This document shows positions 37,443-45,151 of a DNA stretch of 64,000 bases, one piece after another. The notes under the pieces are model-generated. The model saw only the letters and a list, made by a program, of their open reading frames with translations, did no database searches and had not been told where the DNA came from. The position numbers and the translations under genes were made by a program. Source of the stretch: Corynebacterium crudilactis (GTDB taxonomy: Bacteria > Actinomycetota > Actinomycetes > Mycobacteriales > Mycobacteriaceae); assembly GCF_001643015.1 (NCBI RefSeq), contig NZ_CP015622.1, positions 2,983,374 through 3,047,373 of the forward strand. The letters run 5' to 3'. The stretch's first letter is position 1, and every line of letters begins with the position of its first letter.

Positions 37443-37908
37443 TGAAAACACCTACAGAGCCTTTAATAGCGAGTCACCGCCACCGGGATCTAACAGCAGC
37501 GGGGCATCGGCGCGTCCCCTGAACTTTAAAAGAACAGGATATAGGACCGGACCACAGGCCACCATCAGAATAAACCCGGCAGACGGAAACTCTATGTCAG
37601 AAAGGAGTGCGGGACTCGAACCCACTTAGCCCTATTAAGAGCCGTGCCACGATGCGATCCGCATCAGTTCAATCGGAAACACCCCGGAAAACCGGAAGCG
37701 TCCAGCAACCAAGAATGCGGTGCGTTCGCCAGAGTAGTGGATTACAGCTTAATTAGCAGAGAAAAAGTTGAAACTCCCTCTCTGTCAGGCTGGTTGTGAA
37801 GCAACCACAACCAGCCTGACAGAGAGGGACACTAACCATTTCAATAAGATTCAGAAATAGATCAGTATTCCCTGATCAGAAGTAGTTTCCTTGTTAATAT
37901 AATCAACT
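37443..37908. other. Intergenic patch with tRNA-like T-arm remnant
   Basis: This 466-bp region has no gene. At 37609-37625 the minus strand carries GTGGGTTCGAGTCCCGC, a perfect tRNA T-arm (5-bp stem with one wobble, 7-nt loop). I could not build a full cloverleaf around it, so it may be a tRNA 3' fragment or decayed tRNA. Integrases often use tRNA 3' ends as attachment sites. A perfect 24-bp hairpin follows at 37775. Confidence 0.5.
37775..37829. repeat. Perfect 24-bp inverted repeat (long hairpin)
   Basis: Arms 37775-37798 and 37806-37829 (TCCCTCTCTGTCAGGCTGG... and its exact complement) enclose a 7-nt loop AAGCAAC. No T-tract follows. It ends 79 bp before the mazG-like start. It may be a structured leader, a factor-dependent terminator or a mobile-element end. 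Confidence 0.93.
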
Positions 37909-38229
37909 ATGAATACTGAACAGGTTCTGGCACAACTGCAAGAATTTGCTAAAGACCGCGACTGGGGGAAATTTCATACCTCAGAGAACCTGGCAAAGAG
38001 CATCAGCATTGAAGCTGCAGAATTGCTCGAGTGCTTTCAATGGAGTGGTGACTTCGATAATAAAGATGTCCGCCACGAGCTAGCCGACGTTCTTACTTAT
38101 TGTTATTTCCTGGCCATGAAGCTGGATGTTGACCCAAATGACATTATTTTGGAAAAACTGCAGATAACAAAGGAAAAATATCCCGTCGAGCAGGCATATG
38201 GAAAGGCCAACAAATATGACCAGCTTTGA
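37909..38229 (+). CDS. MazG-like nucleotide pyrophosphohydrolase
   Basis: A 106-residue all-alpha NTP pyrophosphohydrolase. The metal-binding acidic helices are present as EAAELLECFQW (E-x2-E type) and HELADVLTYC (E-x2-D). The length fits the small single-domain MazG/dCTPase-like class that hydrolyses (d)NTPs to monophosphates. It overlaps the next gene by 14 bp, so the two are co-translated. It could clear modified or scarce nucleotides, or deplete the pool as an effector. Confidence 0.88.
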   Translation: MNTEQVLAQLQEFAKDRDWGKFHTSENLAKSISIEAAELLECFQWSGDFDNKDVRHELADVLTYCYFLAMKLDVDPNDIILEKLQITKEKYPVEQAYGKANKYDQL

Positions 38230-39979
38230 AATTCAGCAATTTAATTTCGACGAATCTTTGCTCACATCGACGCGTTCTGAACAGCGCCTTCAAAACTGGC
38301 CTATTGTTTATGTTCTCAACCGTCCAGCGCAAAGTGCTCGCGGACTAGGGCGCATTTATATCGGTGAGTCCCGTAGTTTCAACAATCGCATGAAACAACA
38401 CCTCGACGGGAAGAAAGAGCATGATCTGAAAGCAGTGAGAGTGGTTCTCGATGACACTTTCAACAAATCTGTCTGCCTCGACCTCGAGTCTTTCCTAATC
38501 AGCCTTGCTTTCGGCGATGGCCGAAATGAAGTCCTCAACCGCAATATGGGTATTTCAGACGCCGCCTACTTCGGCAGGGAGAGCTACCGCGATACCTTCC
38601 AAGAGATCTTCGAAGAGCTGCGGAATGAAGGCCTTTTTCAGAGATCAATCCCCGAAATTATTAATTCCGAGCTCTTTAAACTATCTCCATTCAAGGCGTT
38701 AAACAATGACCAAGCAGTTGCTGTCATGGATATCCTTGAAGGCCTCAGTGAGGATTTAGTATCAGACATTGATCCTGGTCAGGTGACGTTTGTGCAAGGT
38801 GCACCTGGTACCGGAAAAACTGTTGTCGCTGTTTATCTCATGAAATTGCTCAAAGATATCTCCGATTTCCGCGATGGTGAAGATATCGATGGCGATGAAA
38901 TGTTCTCAGAATTTTTCTTAGAAGGCACCCGCGAACGCTTTAAAGACCTCAAAATCGGCATCATTGTCCCGCAGCAGGCCCTTCGTAAATCACTAGAAAA
39001 AGTCTTTGCCGCCACCCCTGGGCTCAGCAAAACTATGGTACTTTCCGCGTTCACCGCTGCCGATTCACCAGAACAATTTGATGTCCTGATCGTTGATGAA
39101 GCCCACCGACTCAATCAGTACTCTGCACAGTCTGTACCTGCATTAACAAAAAGATTTAACAAAATAAACGAGGTGCTTTTCGACGGCCGACACCCTCACG
39201 CGTCTCAATTGGACTGGTTGAAAAAGAAATCCCGCCACGTCATCATGATGCTTGATATGGAACAGTCAATCCGCCCCAATGATCTTCCACAAGAGGAGTT
39301 CCAAGAAGTTCTTGATCAAACCCCTCAGAGCAGAAAGTACCGCCTGCATACTCAAATGCGCAGCCTCGGTGGGGAAGACTACATCGAATACGTGACTCAA
39401 GTCTTTTCTCATCTGCCACCTACTGAGAAACTCAATTTTGAGTCTTATGATCTTGAAATTATCGATTCTCCATCTGAGTTTGTCAACACCATCAAACAGC
39501 ACGATATAAAAGTTGGCTTATCCAGAATCGTCGCTGGTTACGCGTGGAAATGGGCAAGTAAAAACGACAAATCAGCCTACGATATTGATCTCGGTGATGG
39601 TGTACAGCTCCAATGGAATTCCAAAGTAGTGGACTGGGTGAACTCCAAAAACGCAGTGCATGAATCCGGCTCCATTCACACAATTCAGGGTTATGACCTC
39701 AACTATGCGGGAGTCATTATCGGCAAGGATCTGCGATACACCGCAGACCGTGGCCTATTCATCGACAAAACCCAATATTTCGATGCCAAGGGTAAAACAA
39801 ACAACAAAATGCGTGGTCAAATAACTTCCGAAGCAGACCTCTTTAGCTACATCACCAATATTTATAAAGTCTTGCTGACACGAGGAATGAAGGGAACGTA
39901 CCTTCATATCGTTGATGACGGTCTACGTGAATACTTAGGGCGGTATTTCCCGGTTCGAGAAAAAACTGAAGCAAAGTAG
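38216..39979 (+). CDS. GIY-YIG nuclease - DUF2075 (Schlafen-group-3-like) helicase fusion
   Basis: A 587-residue protein from the ATG at 38216. An upstream in-frame start at 38198 is less likely. Residues ~28-110 look like a GIY-YIG nuclease, with IVYVLNRP, then IYIGES and the R-x2-QH helix. The rest is a DUF2075 superfamily 1 NTPase: Walker A GAPGTGKT near 208, Walker B VLIVDEAHRL, MMLDMEQSIRPND, the LHTQMRS arginine motif, HTIQGYDLNYAG, and the terminal VLLTRGMKGTYLHIVDD. This architecture is known from defence-like loci. It pairs with the MazG-like gene as a two-gene module. The codon usage looks more AT-rich than the trp genes. Mechanism unknown. Confidence 0.85.
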   Translation: MTSFEIQQFNFDESLLTSTRSEQRLQNWPIVYVLNRPAQSARGLGRIYIGESRSFNNRMKQHLDGKKEHDLKAVRVVLDDTFNKSVCLDLESFLISLAFGDGRNEVLNRNMGISDAAYFGRESYRDTFQEIFEELRNEGLFQRSIPEIINSELFKLSPFKALNNDQAVAVMDILEGLSEDLVSDIDPGQVTFVQGAPGTGKTVVAVYLMKLLKDISDFRDGEDIDGDEMFSEFFLEGTRERFKDLKIGIIVPQQALRKSLEKVFAATPGLSKTMVLSAFTAADSPEQFDVLIVDEAHRLNQYSAQSVPALTKRFNKINEVLFDGRHPHASQLDWLKKKSRHVIMMLDMEQSIRPNDLPQEEFQEVLDQTPQSRKYRLHTQMRSLGGEDYIEYVTQVFSHLPPTEKLNFESYDLEIIDSPSEFVNTIKQHDIKVGLSRIVAGYAWKWASKNDKSAYDIDLGDGVQLQWNSKVVDWVNSKNAVHESGSIHTIQGYDLNYAGVIIGKDLRYTADRGLFIDKTQYFDAKGKTNNKMRGQITSEADLFSYITNIYKVLLTRGMKGTYLHIVDDGLREYLGRYFPVREKTEAK

Positions 39980-40190
39980 TCGGAAACTATCTTAAAAAAT
40001 CCAGCCCACTCCCAGCACAAGTTGCATAGATTTTTCTGAAACGTTAGCCCAATGAAGCGAGGCGTCGATAAGCACAAGCACGACACAAGCCGCACTATGT
40101 TGACCACGTCTTTTATTGAGGCAGGAATGTAATAAGTAAGTGCGACGTTCCACAGACATACCCTGTTTTTAGACTGAGAGGAACACCACC

Positions 40191-41168
40191 ATGCGCGCAA
40201 TCACTCACAACACTTTCGGCAACCCCGCCGACGTCCTGCAGGTCACCGAGAAGGATATTCCTAATCCCGGCCCAGGTCAGGTTCGTATTCGAGTGACGCT
40301 GGCAACCATCCACAACCACGATCTATGGACCGTGAAGGGCTCTTACGGCTTCGTCCCAGATCTGCCGGCCGCCGCAGGCACCGAGGCAGTCGGCATCGTC
40401 GACGCCCTGGGCGAGGGCGTCGAAGGCTTGCAGGTCGGTCAGCGTGTTGCGTCCGGCACCAGCTTTGGCATCTGGGCGGAGTACGCGCTTATCGACGCCT
40501 CCGGCTTGATTCCCGTACCAGCGCAGCTTTCCGATGAAAGCGCAGCTCAGCTCGTGGCAATGCCATTCAGTGCGATCAGCCTTCTAGATTTCTTGGAAAT
40601 GAAGCCAGGGGAGTGGCTGATTCAAAATTCGGCCAACGGTGCGGTCGGACGAATGCTCGCACAGCTGGCAAAATCCCGTGGCATTAATGTGCTGGGCTTG
40701 GTGCGTCGTGATGCTGGCGTAGAAGAACTTGCTGACCAGGGGATCACGCAGGTCATTTCAACTGAAAATCCAGACTGGAAAAAGCAGGTTTCAGAGATCA
40801 CTGGTGGCGCCAATATTTCGGTGGCGCTGGATTCTGTCGGTGGTTCGTCCGCCTCAGATCTGGTCCAGCTGCTTGGCGAGGGCGGTACTCTCGTTTCCTT
40901 CGGCGCAATGGGCAACCCAGTGATGGAAATTCCTTCGGGACCTGTGATTTTCAAGCACATCACGGTGAAGGGTTTCTGGGGAAGTAAAGTCAGCCGCGAG
41001 ATGCCTGCAGAGAAGAAAACCCAGTTGTTCGGCGAGCTCATTGCCCGCATACTTGATGGGACATTAACCCTTCCAGTTGATTCCACTTTTGATGCCGCTG
41101 ACATCGTCTCCGCCGTTCGCGCTTCCAGTGAGCCTGGTCGTGCCGGAAAAGTGCTAATTCGTTTCTAA
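40191..41168 (+). CDS. NADPH:quinone reductase-like MDR family oxidoreductase
   Basis: A 325-residue zinc-independent medium-chain dehydrogenase. The N-terminal GroES-like domain (HDLWTVKGSYG, AGTEAVGIVDALGEGV) is followed by a Rossmann domain with NSANGAVGRMLAQLA and LGLVRRDAG. It lacks the zinc-ligand pattern of alcohol dehydrogenases. It probably reduces quinones or enones with NADPH. The DUF1304 gene follows after 42 bp. Confidence 0.87.
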   Translation: MRAITHNTFGNPADVLQVTEKDIPNPGPGQVRIRVTLATIHNHDLWTVKGSYGFVPDLPAAAGTEAVGIVDALGEGVEGLQVGQRVASGTSFGIWAEYALIDASGLIPVPAQLSDESAAQLVAMPFSAISLLDFLEMKPGEWLIQNSANGAVGRMLAQLAKSRGINVLGLVRRDAGVEELADQGITQVISTENPDWKKQVSEITGGANISVALDSVGGSSASDLVQLLGEGGTLVSFGAMGNPVMEIPSGPVIFKHITVKGFWGSKVSREMPAEKKTQLFGELIARILDGTLTLPVDSTFDAADIVSAVRASSEPGRAGKVLIRF

Positions 41169-41210
41169 ACGTTTAAGACCCATTAGGCCCCTGATTCTAA
41201 AGGATCTCAC

Positions 41211-41597
41211 ATGATCATTATCGGAGCAGTTTTCACCATCCTCGCAGCTCTACTGCATGTTTTTATCTTCTACATGGAATCATTCGCCTGGACTGGAGAG
41301 AAAGCACGCGGAGTTTTCGGCACCACTCAAATCGATGCTGAAAACACTAAAGAAATGGCCTACAACCAAGGTTTCTACAATTTCTTCCTGGCCGTAGTTT
41401 CCGGTGTGGGTGTTGCGTTCCTGTTCGCTGGTTCAACTGGCATCGGTGCAGCTCTCACATTCGCTGGTACTGGTTCCATGCTTGCCGCTGCTGCAGTGTT
41501 GGCCTTGAGCTCACCTGACAAACGTGGGGCAGCCGTCAAGCAAGGTGCGTTCCCGCTGCTCGCAGTGGTATTCCTTGTGATTGGATTGCTGGTTTAA
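41211..41597 (+). CDS. DUF1304 family membrane protein
   Basis: A 128-residue integral membrane protein with four predicted helices. The conserved DUF1304 elements are HVFIFYMESFAW, then FGTTQ and NQGFYNFFLA. No molecular function is known. It is likely co-transcribed with the upstream quinone reductase gene and ends in a terminator. Confidence 0.82.
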   Translation: MIIIGAVFTILAALLHVFIFYMESFAWTGEKARGVFGTTQIDAENTKEMAYNQGFYNFFLAVVSGVGVAFLFAGSTGIGAALTFAGTGSMLAAAAVLALSSPDKRGAAVKQGAFPLLAVVFLVIGLLV

Positions 41598-41616
41598 GCG
41601 GTTTTTAAAAGATGAT

Positions 41617-41650
41617 TTCCCTGGTTTTCACATTTGTGAAGACCAGGGAA
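41617..41650 (+). terminator. Terminator after DUF1304 gene
   Basis: Stem TTCCCTGGT...ACCAGGGAA with an extended inner TTTCAC/GTGAA pairing, followed by TTTTTG. Confidence 0.85.
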
Positions 41651-41870
41651 TTTTTGTATTTTCATCACCAAACTAGGTGACGGAAAACTAGAAACCCCGT
41701 TCTGCTGGTCACTTGGTTTGGCCTTGTACAAAAGGCTGAAAAATCTTGCTCAGTTCCCAAAGCCCATATCATCACAGAATGCGTTTTAAGTGGGGTGCAC
41801 ACCCATGACCTCACAAACCTCTTCAATGGCCGTGTGGCGAGCGTAAAATCTGACCCAAACACAAATAGTG

Positions 41871-41914
41871 AAGCTCCCTTTTTGCGGTTTTTCAACGCGT
41901 CAAAAAGGGAGCTT
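41871..41914 (-). terminator. Terminator of the thiD-like gene
   Basis: A 14-bp stem AAGCTCCCTTTTTG / CAAAAAGGGAGCTT just past the stop codon of the minus-strand kinase gene. Confidence 0.8.
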
Positions 41915-41926
41915 GATTCAAGTTTT

Positions 41927-42727
41927 CTACTTGTTGTCTTCTGCCAACCACACGGAAGTAAATGGCGCGTTGGAGGCAACAGCGTCATGAACTGCACGGG
42001 TGACTACTCGCTTAGCGGTGGTCACGGCATCAACGACCGAGCTGCCCTTGGCGAGCTCTGCGGTAATGACAGCCGCGAAGGTGCAGCCAGCGCCGGAGAC
42101 ACGCTCGTCGCCGATCTTTGGCTCAGAGAAAACGTGGTAGTCGGAGCCGTCGAAAAGTACGTCCACTGCATCATCGCCTGGGAGGTCAATTCCACCCTTA
42201 ACCACGACATACTGAGGTCCCTGCTCGTGAATCAAACGAGCGGCTTCCTTCAGATCTTCGATGGTCTCCAGCTTGTCCATGCCAGACAGCGTGGTTGCCT
42301 CAAAGTTATTAGGCGTGACGACGCTCGCCTGTGGCAGCACTCGAGCCCTCAGCGCGGTATCCGTGTCGAGTGCCGCGCCAGGCTCCTGGCCCTTGCAAAT
42401 CAGCACTGGATCCAAGACGACATGCTTGAATTTGTTCGCTTCCAAAGCCGTCGCCACCGTTTCAATGGTGGTGGGAGTGCCCAGCATGCCAATTTTCACT
42501 ACATCAAGGTCATGCGCTGCAGTGGCAGCCTCAATCTGATTAGCGATAACTTGAGCATCAACCGGCACAAAGCGGTGATTCCAATTATCTTTCGGGTCGA
42601 AAGCCACTAAACATGTGATGGCACCAATGCCATACACATCTAAGTGCTGGAAAGTCTTCAGATCGACCTGGATACCGGCGCCGCCGGTTGCTTCGGAACC
42701 TGCGATAACAAATGCGTAATTAACCAC
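41927..42727 (-). CDS. thiD: Hydroxymethylpyrimidine/phosphomethylpyrimidine kinase or pyridoxal kinase
   Basis: A 266-residue ribokinase-fold kinase of the ThiD/PdxK group. The N-terminus AFVIAGSEATGGAGIQVDLKTF is the substrate-binding region, KIGMLG and VLDPVLICKG follow, and the anion-hole plus catalytic Asp is in VSGAGCTFAAVI (GAGC in place of GTGC or GAGD). It starts with GTG. ThiD-type enzymes phosphorylate HMP for thiamine synthesis, and some family members act on pyridoxal. With no thi neighbours the choice stays open. Confidence 0.8.
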   Translation of the reverse strand: MVNYAFVIAGSEATGGAGIQVDLKTFQHLDVYGIGAITCLVAFDPKDNWNHRFVPVDAQVIANQIEAATAAHDLDVVKIGMLGTPTTIETVATALEANKFKHVVLDPVLICKGQEPGAALDTDTALRARVLPQASVVTPNNFEATTLSGMDKLETIEDLKEAARLIHEQGPQYVVVKGGIDLPGDDAVDVLFDGSDYHVFSEPKIGDERVSGAGCTFAAVITAELAKGSSVVDAVTTAKRVVTRAVHDAVASNAPFTSVWLAEDNK

Positions 42728-42801
42728 AATTCAAACCTAGACCCTCAAGCGGAAGTTTCTGGCATTACCGCGATAAATTTTTCATCCGTAGGCTTAAGTC
42801 C

Positions 42802-43149
42802 ATGACTAAAACCATCATTGTTCGTACTGAAATTGAAATCCCGGGGCACCCAACCGCTATCCATATTGCGGAAATGAAAGAACTCCCAGGGGCTGCCACT
42901 CCAGAAGGAATTCCAGTGTGCCAATTGCAGCGCATCATTGAATTAGCGGGAACAACTGATGGCGATATCGTTACGGGCGCCGGTGTTATCGGAAGCTCCA
43001 ATTTTCAGTTGAGCAATGAGCCAAATGAAGTAGTGCCACACCCAGATACTTACGCGGATTTCCCAGATATCAAAGCTGTGACTATTTCCGCAGAAGCATT
43101 TGAAGGGCTGTGGCTGGAAGCTGAAGCTAAGTTCCCTGGTTTGAAATAA
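42802..43149 (+). CDS. Conserved hypothetical protein (115 aa)
   Basis: A 115-residue soluble protein. It has no signal peptide or membrane segment. I do not recognise the family. The start MTKTIIVRTEIEIPGHPTA follows AGGCTTAAGTCC, and the codon pattern and a divergent promoter gap with thiD support a real gene. The copper-chaperone operator begins 12 bp after it ends. Confidence 0.65.
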   Translation: MTKTIIVRTEIEIPGHPTAIHIAEMKELPGAATPEGIPVCQLQRIIELAGTTDGDIVTGAGVIGSSNFQLSNEPNEVVPHPDTYADFPDIKAVTISAEAFEGLWLEAEAKFPGLK

Positions 43150-43160
43150 CCGCTTGCCAC

Positions 43161-43177
43161 ATACCCCACGGGGGTAT
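43161..43177. promoter_or_regulatory. CsoR-type copper operator
   Basis: Perfect palindrome ATACCCC-ACG-GGGGTAT, 44 bp before the copZ start. The ATACCCC-N3-GGGGTAT pattern is that bound by CsoR-family copper-sensing repressors. Confidence 0.8.
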
Positions 43178-43221
43178 ATCATCGGGAAGTAGAAGATACC
43201 CGACTGAAAGGTACCAATAAT

Positions 43222-43425
43222 ATGGCTATCAAAAATTACACCGTCGAAGGCATGACCTGCGGACACTGCGTCTCATCTGTCAAAGAAGAGATCGGCGAGG
43301 TCACTGGCGTTGCTGCAGTGGATGTCACTCTAGAAACCGGTGCTGTACAAGTCACCGGTGAAGGCTTCACTGACGAGGCCGTCGAGGCCGCGGTCGCGGA
43401 GGCTGGCTACAAGGTAGTCGCCTAA
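43222..43425 (+). CDS. copZ: Copper chaperone / heavy-metal-associated (HMA) domain protein
   Basis: A 67-residue HMA-domain protein with the metal-binding MTCGHCVSSV motif (CxxC at residues ~12-15) and the beta-alpha-beta-beta-alpha-beta ferredoxin-like length. It binds Cu(I) and hands it to an exporter. No copper ATPase is adjacent. The upstream CsoR-type palindrome predicts copper induction. Confidence 0.9.
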   Translation: MAIKNYTVEGMTCGHCVSSVKEEIGEVTGVAAVDVTLETGAVQVTGEGFTDEAVEAAVAEAGYKVVA

Positions 43426-43439
43426 TCCCATAAAGCTTA

Positions 43440-43483
43440 AAACCGCCCACTCACCGCGATTTACTACGGTGGGTGGGCGGTTT
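43440..43483. terminator. Bidirectional terminator, copZ / azlD
   Basis: A 16-bp stem (AAACCGCCCACTCACC pairing with GGTGGGTGGGCGGTTT, one wobble) between convergent genes. Confidence 0.85.
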
Positions 43484-43488
43484 CGTCG

Positions 43489-43839
43489 TTAAGCAAAAAC
43501 AACGTTGACCAGCAGCATATATGCCAGGGTACCGCCGACAATGGACAGCCCGGCTGAGCCTTTCCACCAATGTAAAAGAGCAGTAAAAGCCACCGCGATA
43601 AGCGAAGCCCAAATTCCGCCCGGCGCGCTGACCTGACTAAACAGCGTGTAGAGAACCAAGACAACCATCACACCGACTGGCATGGTTCGGCCTAAAACTC
43701 CCATGAGTTGATTGTTTTTCATGCGTTTCATCGCTGCGAATGGGAAGAGGCGCAGCAGCACGGTGATAATGGCAATCGGGATGAGCACAGAGGCGACATT
43801 GATCAGGGTGACGCCTTCGGGAAGGCCGTACTCACTCAT
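43489..43839 (-). CDS. azlD: AzlD family branched-chain amino acid exporter subunit
   Basis: A 116-residue membrane protein with four hydrophobic helices, the small subunit of AzlCD/BrnFE-type exporters. It overlaps the azlC stop by 8 bp. C. glutamicum is known to use a separate BrnFE pair for Ile/Leu/Val/Met, so this may be a paralogous system with another amino acid substrate. Confidence 0.8.
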   Translation of the reverse strand: MSEYGLPEGVTLINVASVLIPIAIITVLLRLFPFAAMKRMKNNQLMGVLGRTMPVGVMVVLVLYTLFSQVSAPGGIWASLIAVAFTALLHWWKGSAGLSIVGGTLAYMLLVNVVFA

Positions 43840-44545
43840 GCGTGGTCCTGATCTCTAGTTTCTTGTCCAGATTAGGGAAGCGGACGCGCACGAGCAGGAT
43901 GACAAAGTAGGTGGTTAGAGCGATAACGAGCATTTGTTCCGGCGCAATAAATCCTGAGATAAGTGCAAGCACCACAGCACACAATGGCAATGAATAATCT
44001 TTGTTGTTTTTGAATGCTTCCCAGGACAACACCACAAATAGGGCAGTCAGGGCGAAATCCATGCCTTTGAGGCCATCGGGGAGCACCTGGCCGACCAAAG
44101 CGCCGATAATTCCAGGAATAACCCATAAAGATTGGCACAAAATTTGGATCGTCAAAACCCGAGTGCCACTGATGTCTCCTGGTGGGCGGGCTGAGACGAT
44201 GGCGTAGGACTCGTCGGTAAGCGCATAAGTGGAGTAGGCGCGCCCTACGCCGGGCTTGACGCTATGGCGGGGGAAGGTGAGGCCGTAGAAGATGTGCCGG
44301 AAATTCACCATGAAACCCGCAAGCGCCGCCGAAAACGGGCCGATTCCTGCGGTAATCATGCCGATTGCGAGGAATTCCATCGAACCGGCATAGATAACAA
44401 GGGAAAAAATTGGCGTCCACCACCACGCAAAACCTGTTTGCACCATCAGCAAACCAAAGGCCAGCCCAAGTGGAATCAGACCAAGCCCAACAGTTGCTGT
44501 TTCGGCAATTCCGCCACGTATTTCTTTGAGGGTTTCTGAGCTCAT
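43832..44545 (-). CDS. azlC: AzlC family branched-chain amino acid exporter subunit
   Basis: A 237-residue membrane protein of the AzlC/BrnF family. Conserved features are GLIPLGLAFGLLM, YAGSMEFLAIGMI, NFRHIFYGL and TDESYAI. It works with the co-transcribed AzlD subunit. The YqgE gene is immediately upstream, with adjoining ends. Confidence 0.88.
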   Translation of the reverse strand: MSSETLKEIRGGIAETATVGLGLIPLGLAFGLLMVQTGFAWWWTPIFSLVIYAGSMEFLAIGMITAGIGPFSAALAGFMVNFRHIFYGLTFPRHSVKPGVGRAYSTYALTDESYAIVSARPPGDISGTRVLTIQILCQSLWVIPGIIGALVGQVLPDGLKGMDFALTALFVVLSWEAFKNNKDYSLPLCAVVLALISGFIAPEQMLVIALTTYFVILLVRVRFPNLDKKLEIRTTHE

Positions 44546-45151
44546 CTAATTATCGGATGGATCTGAAGGAAAAGTGGAATACAGAGGCAAAGGCATCGCC
44601 TGCCTGCGCATCACATCGCCCCAAATATCCACACGACCAGGCGCGATAATATCCGATGGCAATGCAGGCGCAACATACCAATCGCCTTGTTCAATTTCCT
44701 CATTGAGCTGACCTGGTGCCCATTCCGCATAGCCTGCGAAAAATCGCATTCCTTCGAGCTCTTCAGCCACAGACTCAGGTTCAGAGCGCAGATCAACGTG
44801 CACAAGACGGTTGGCTAGTTTGTTAAAACTCGTCGAAGCCTCAATATCGACGCCCGGTTTTGTCACACCCAAGCCAACAACAGCCTGCTGACTCAACGGA
44901 CCACCAATATAAAGCGCCTGTGGTTTCGACGTCAGATCGACCCACTCCGGCAAGACATTGGCCACAGCCACATCAGAACGCGATGCAATATTCACACCGA
45001 AAGTGGTGGAAAGAGAATGCTCAACAATCAAAATGATGCTGCGTTCAAAATCCTCTGATGCCATATCTGGTGCAGACACCAGCAACATGCCTGGAGAAAC
45101 CTCATTACGCTCCAGCGCATTAAACAACCTGTCAGCATAAAAATCACTCAT
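44546..45151 (-). CDS. YqgE/AlgH family protein (DUF179/UPF0301)
   Basis: A 201-residue cytoplasmic protein with the DUF179 pattern PGMLLVSAPDM, ERSIILIVEHS, ALYIGGPL and GYAEWAPGQLNEEIEQGDW. Molecular function is unsettled for the family. It overlaps the cca stop by 8 bp and abuts azlC, so the four minus-strand genes probably form one operon. Confidence 0.88.
   Translation of the reverse strand: MSDFYADRLFNALERNEVSPGMLLVSAPDMASEDFERSIILIVEHSLSTTFGVNIASRSDVAVANVLPEWVDLTSKPQALYIGGPLSQQAVVGLGVTKPGVDIEASTSFNKLANRLVHVDLRSEPESVAEELEGMRFFAGYAEWAPGQLNEEIEQGDWYVAPALPSDIIAPGRVDIWGDVMRRQAMPLPLYSTFPSDPSDN

Noticed and set aside
37595..37700. A complete tRNA gene on the minus strand
   Set aside because: Only the T-arm is convincing. 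The anticodon stem has mismatches and the acceptor pairs poorly, so I report it only as a remnant.
41795..42610. A 271-codon open frame on the plus strand
   Set aside because: It is antisense to the thiD-like gene, has no recognisable domains and crosses that gene's terminator.
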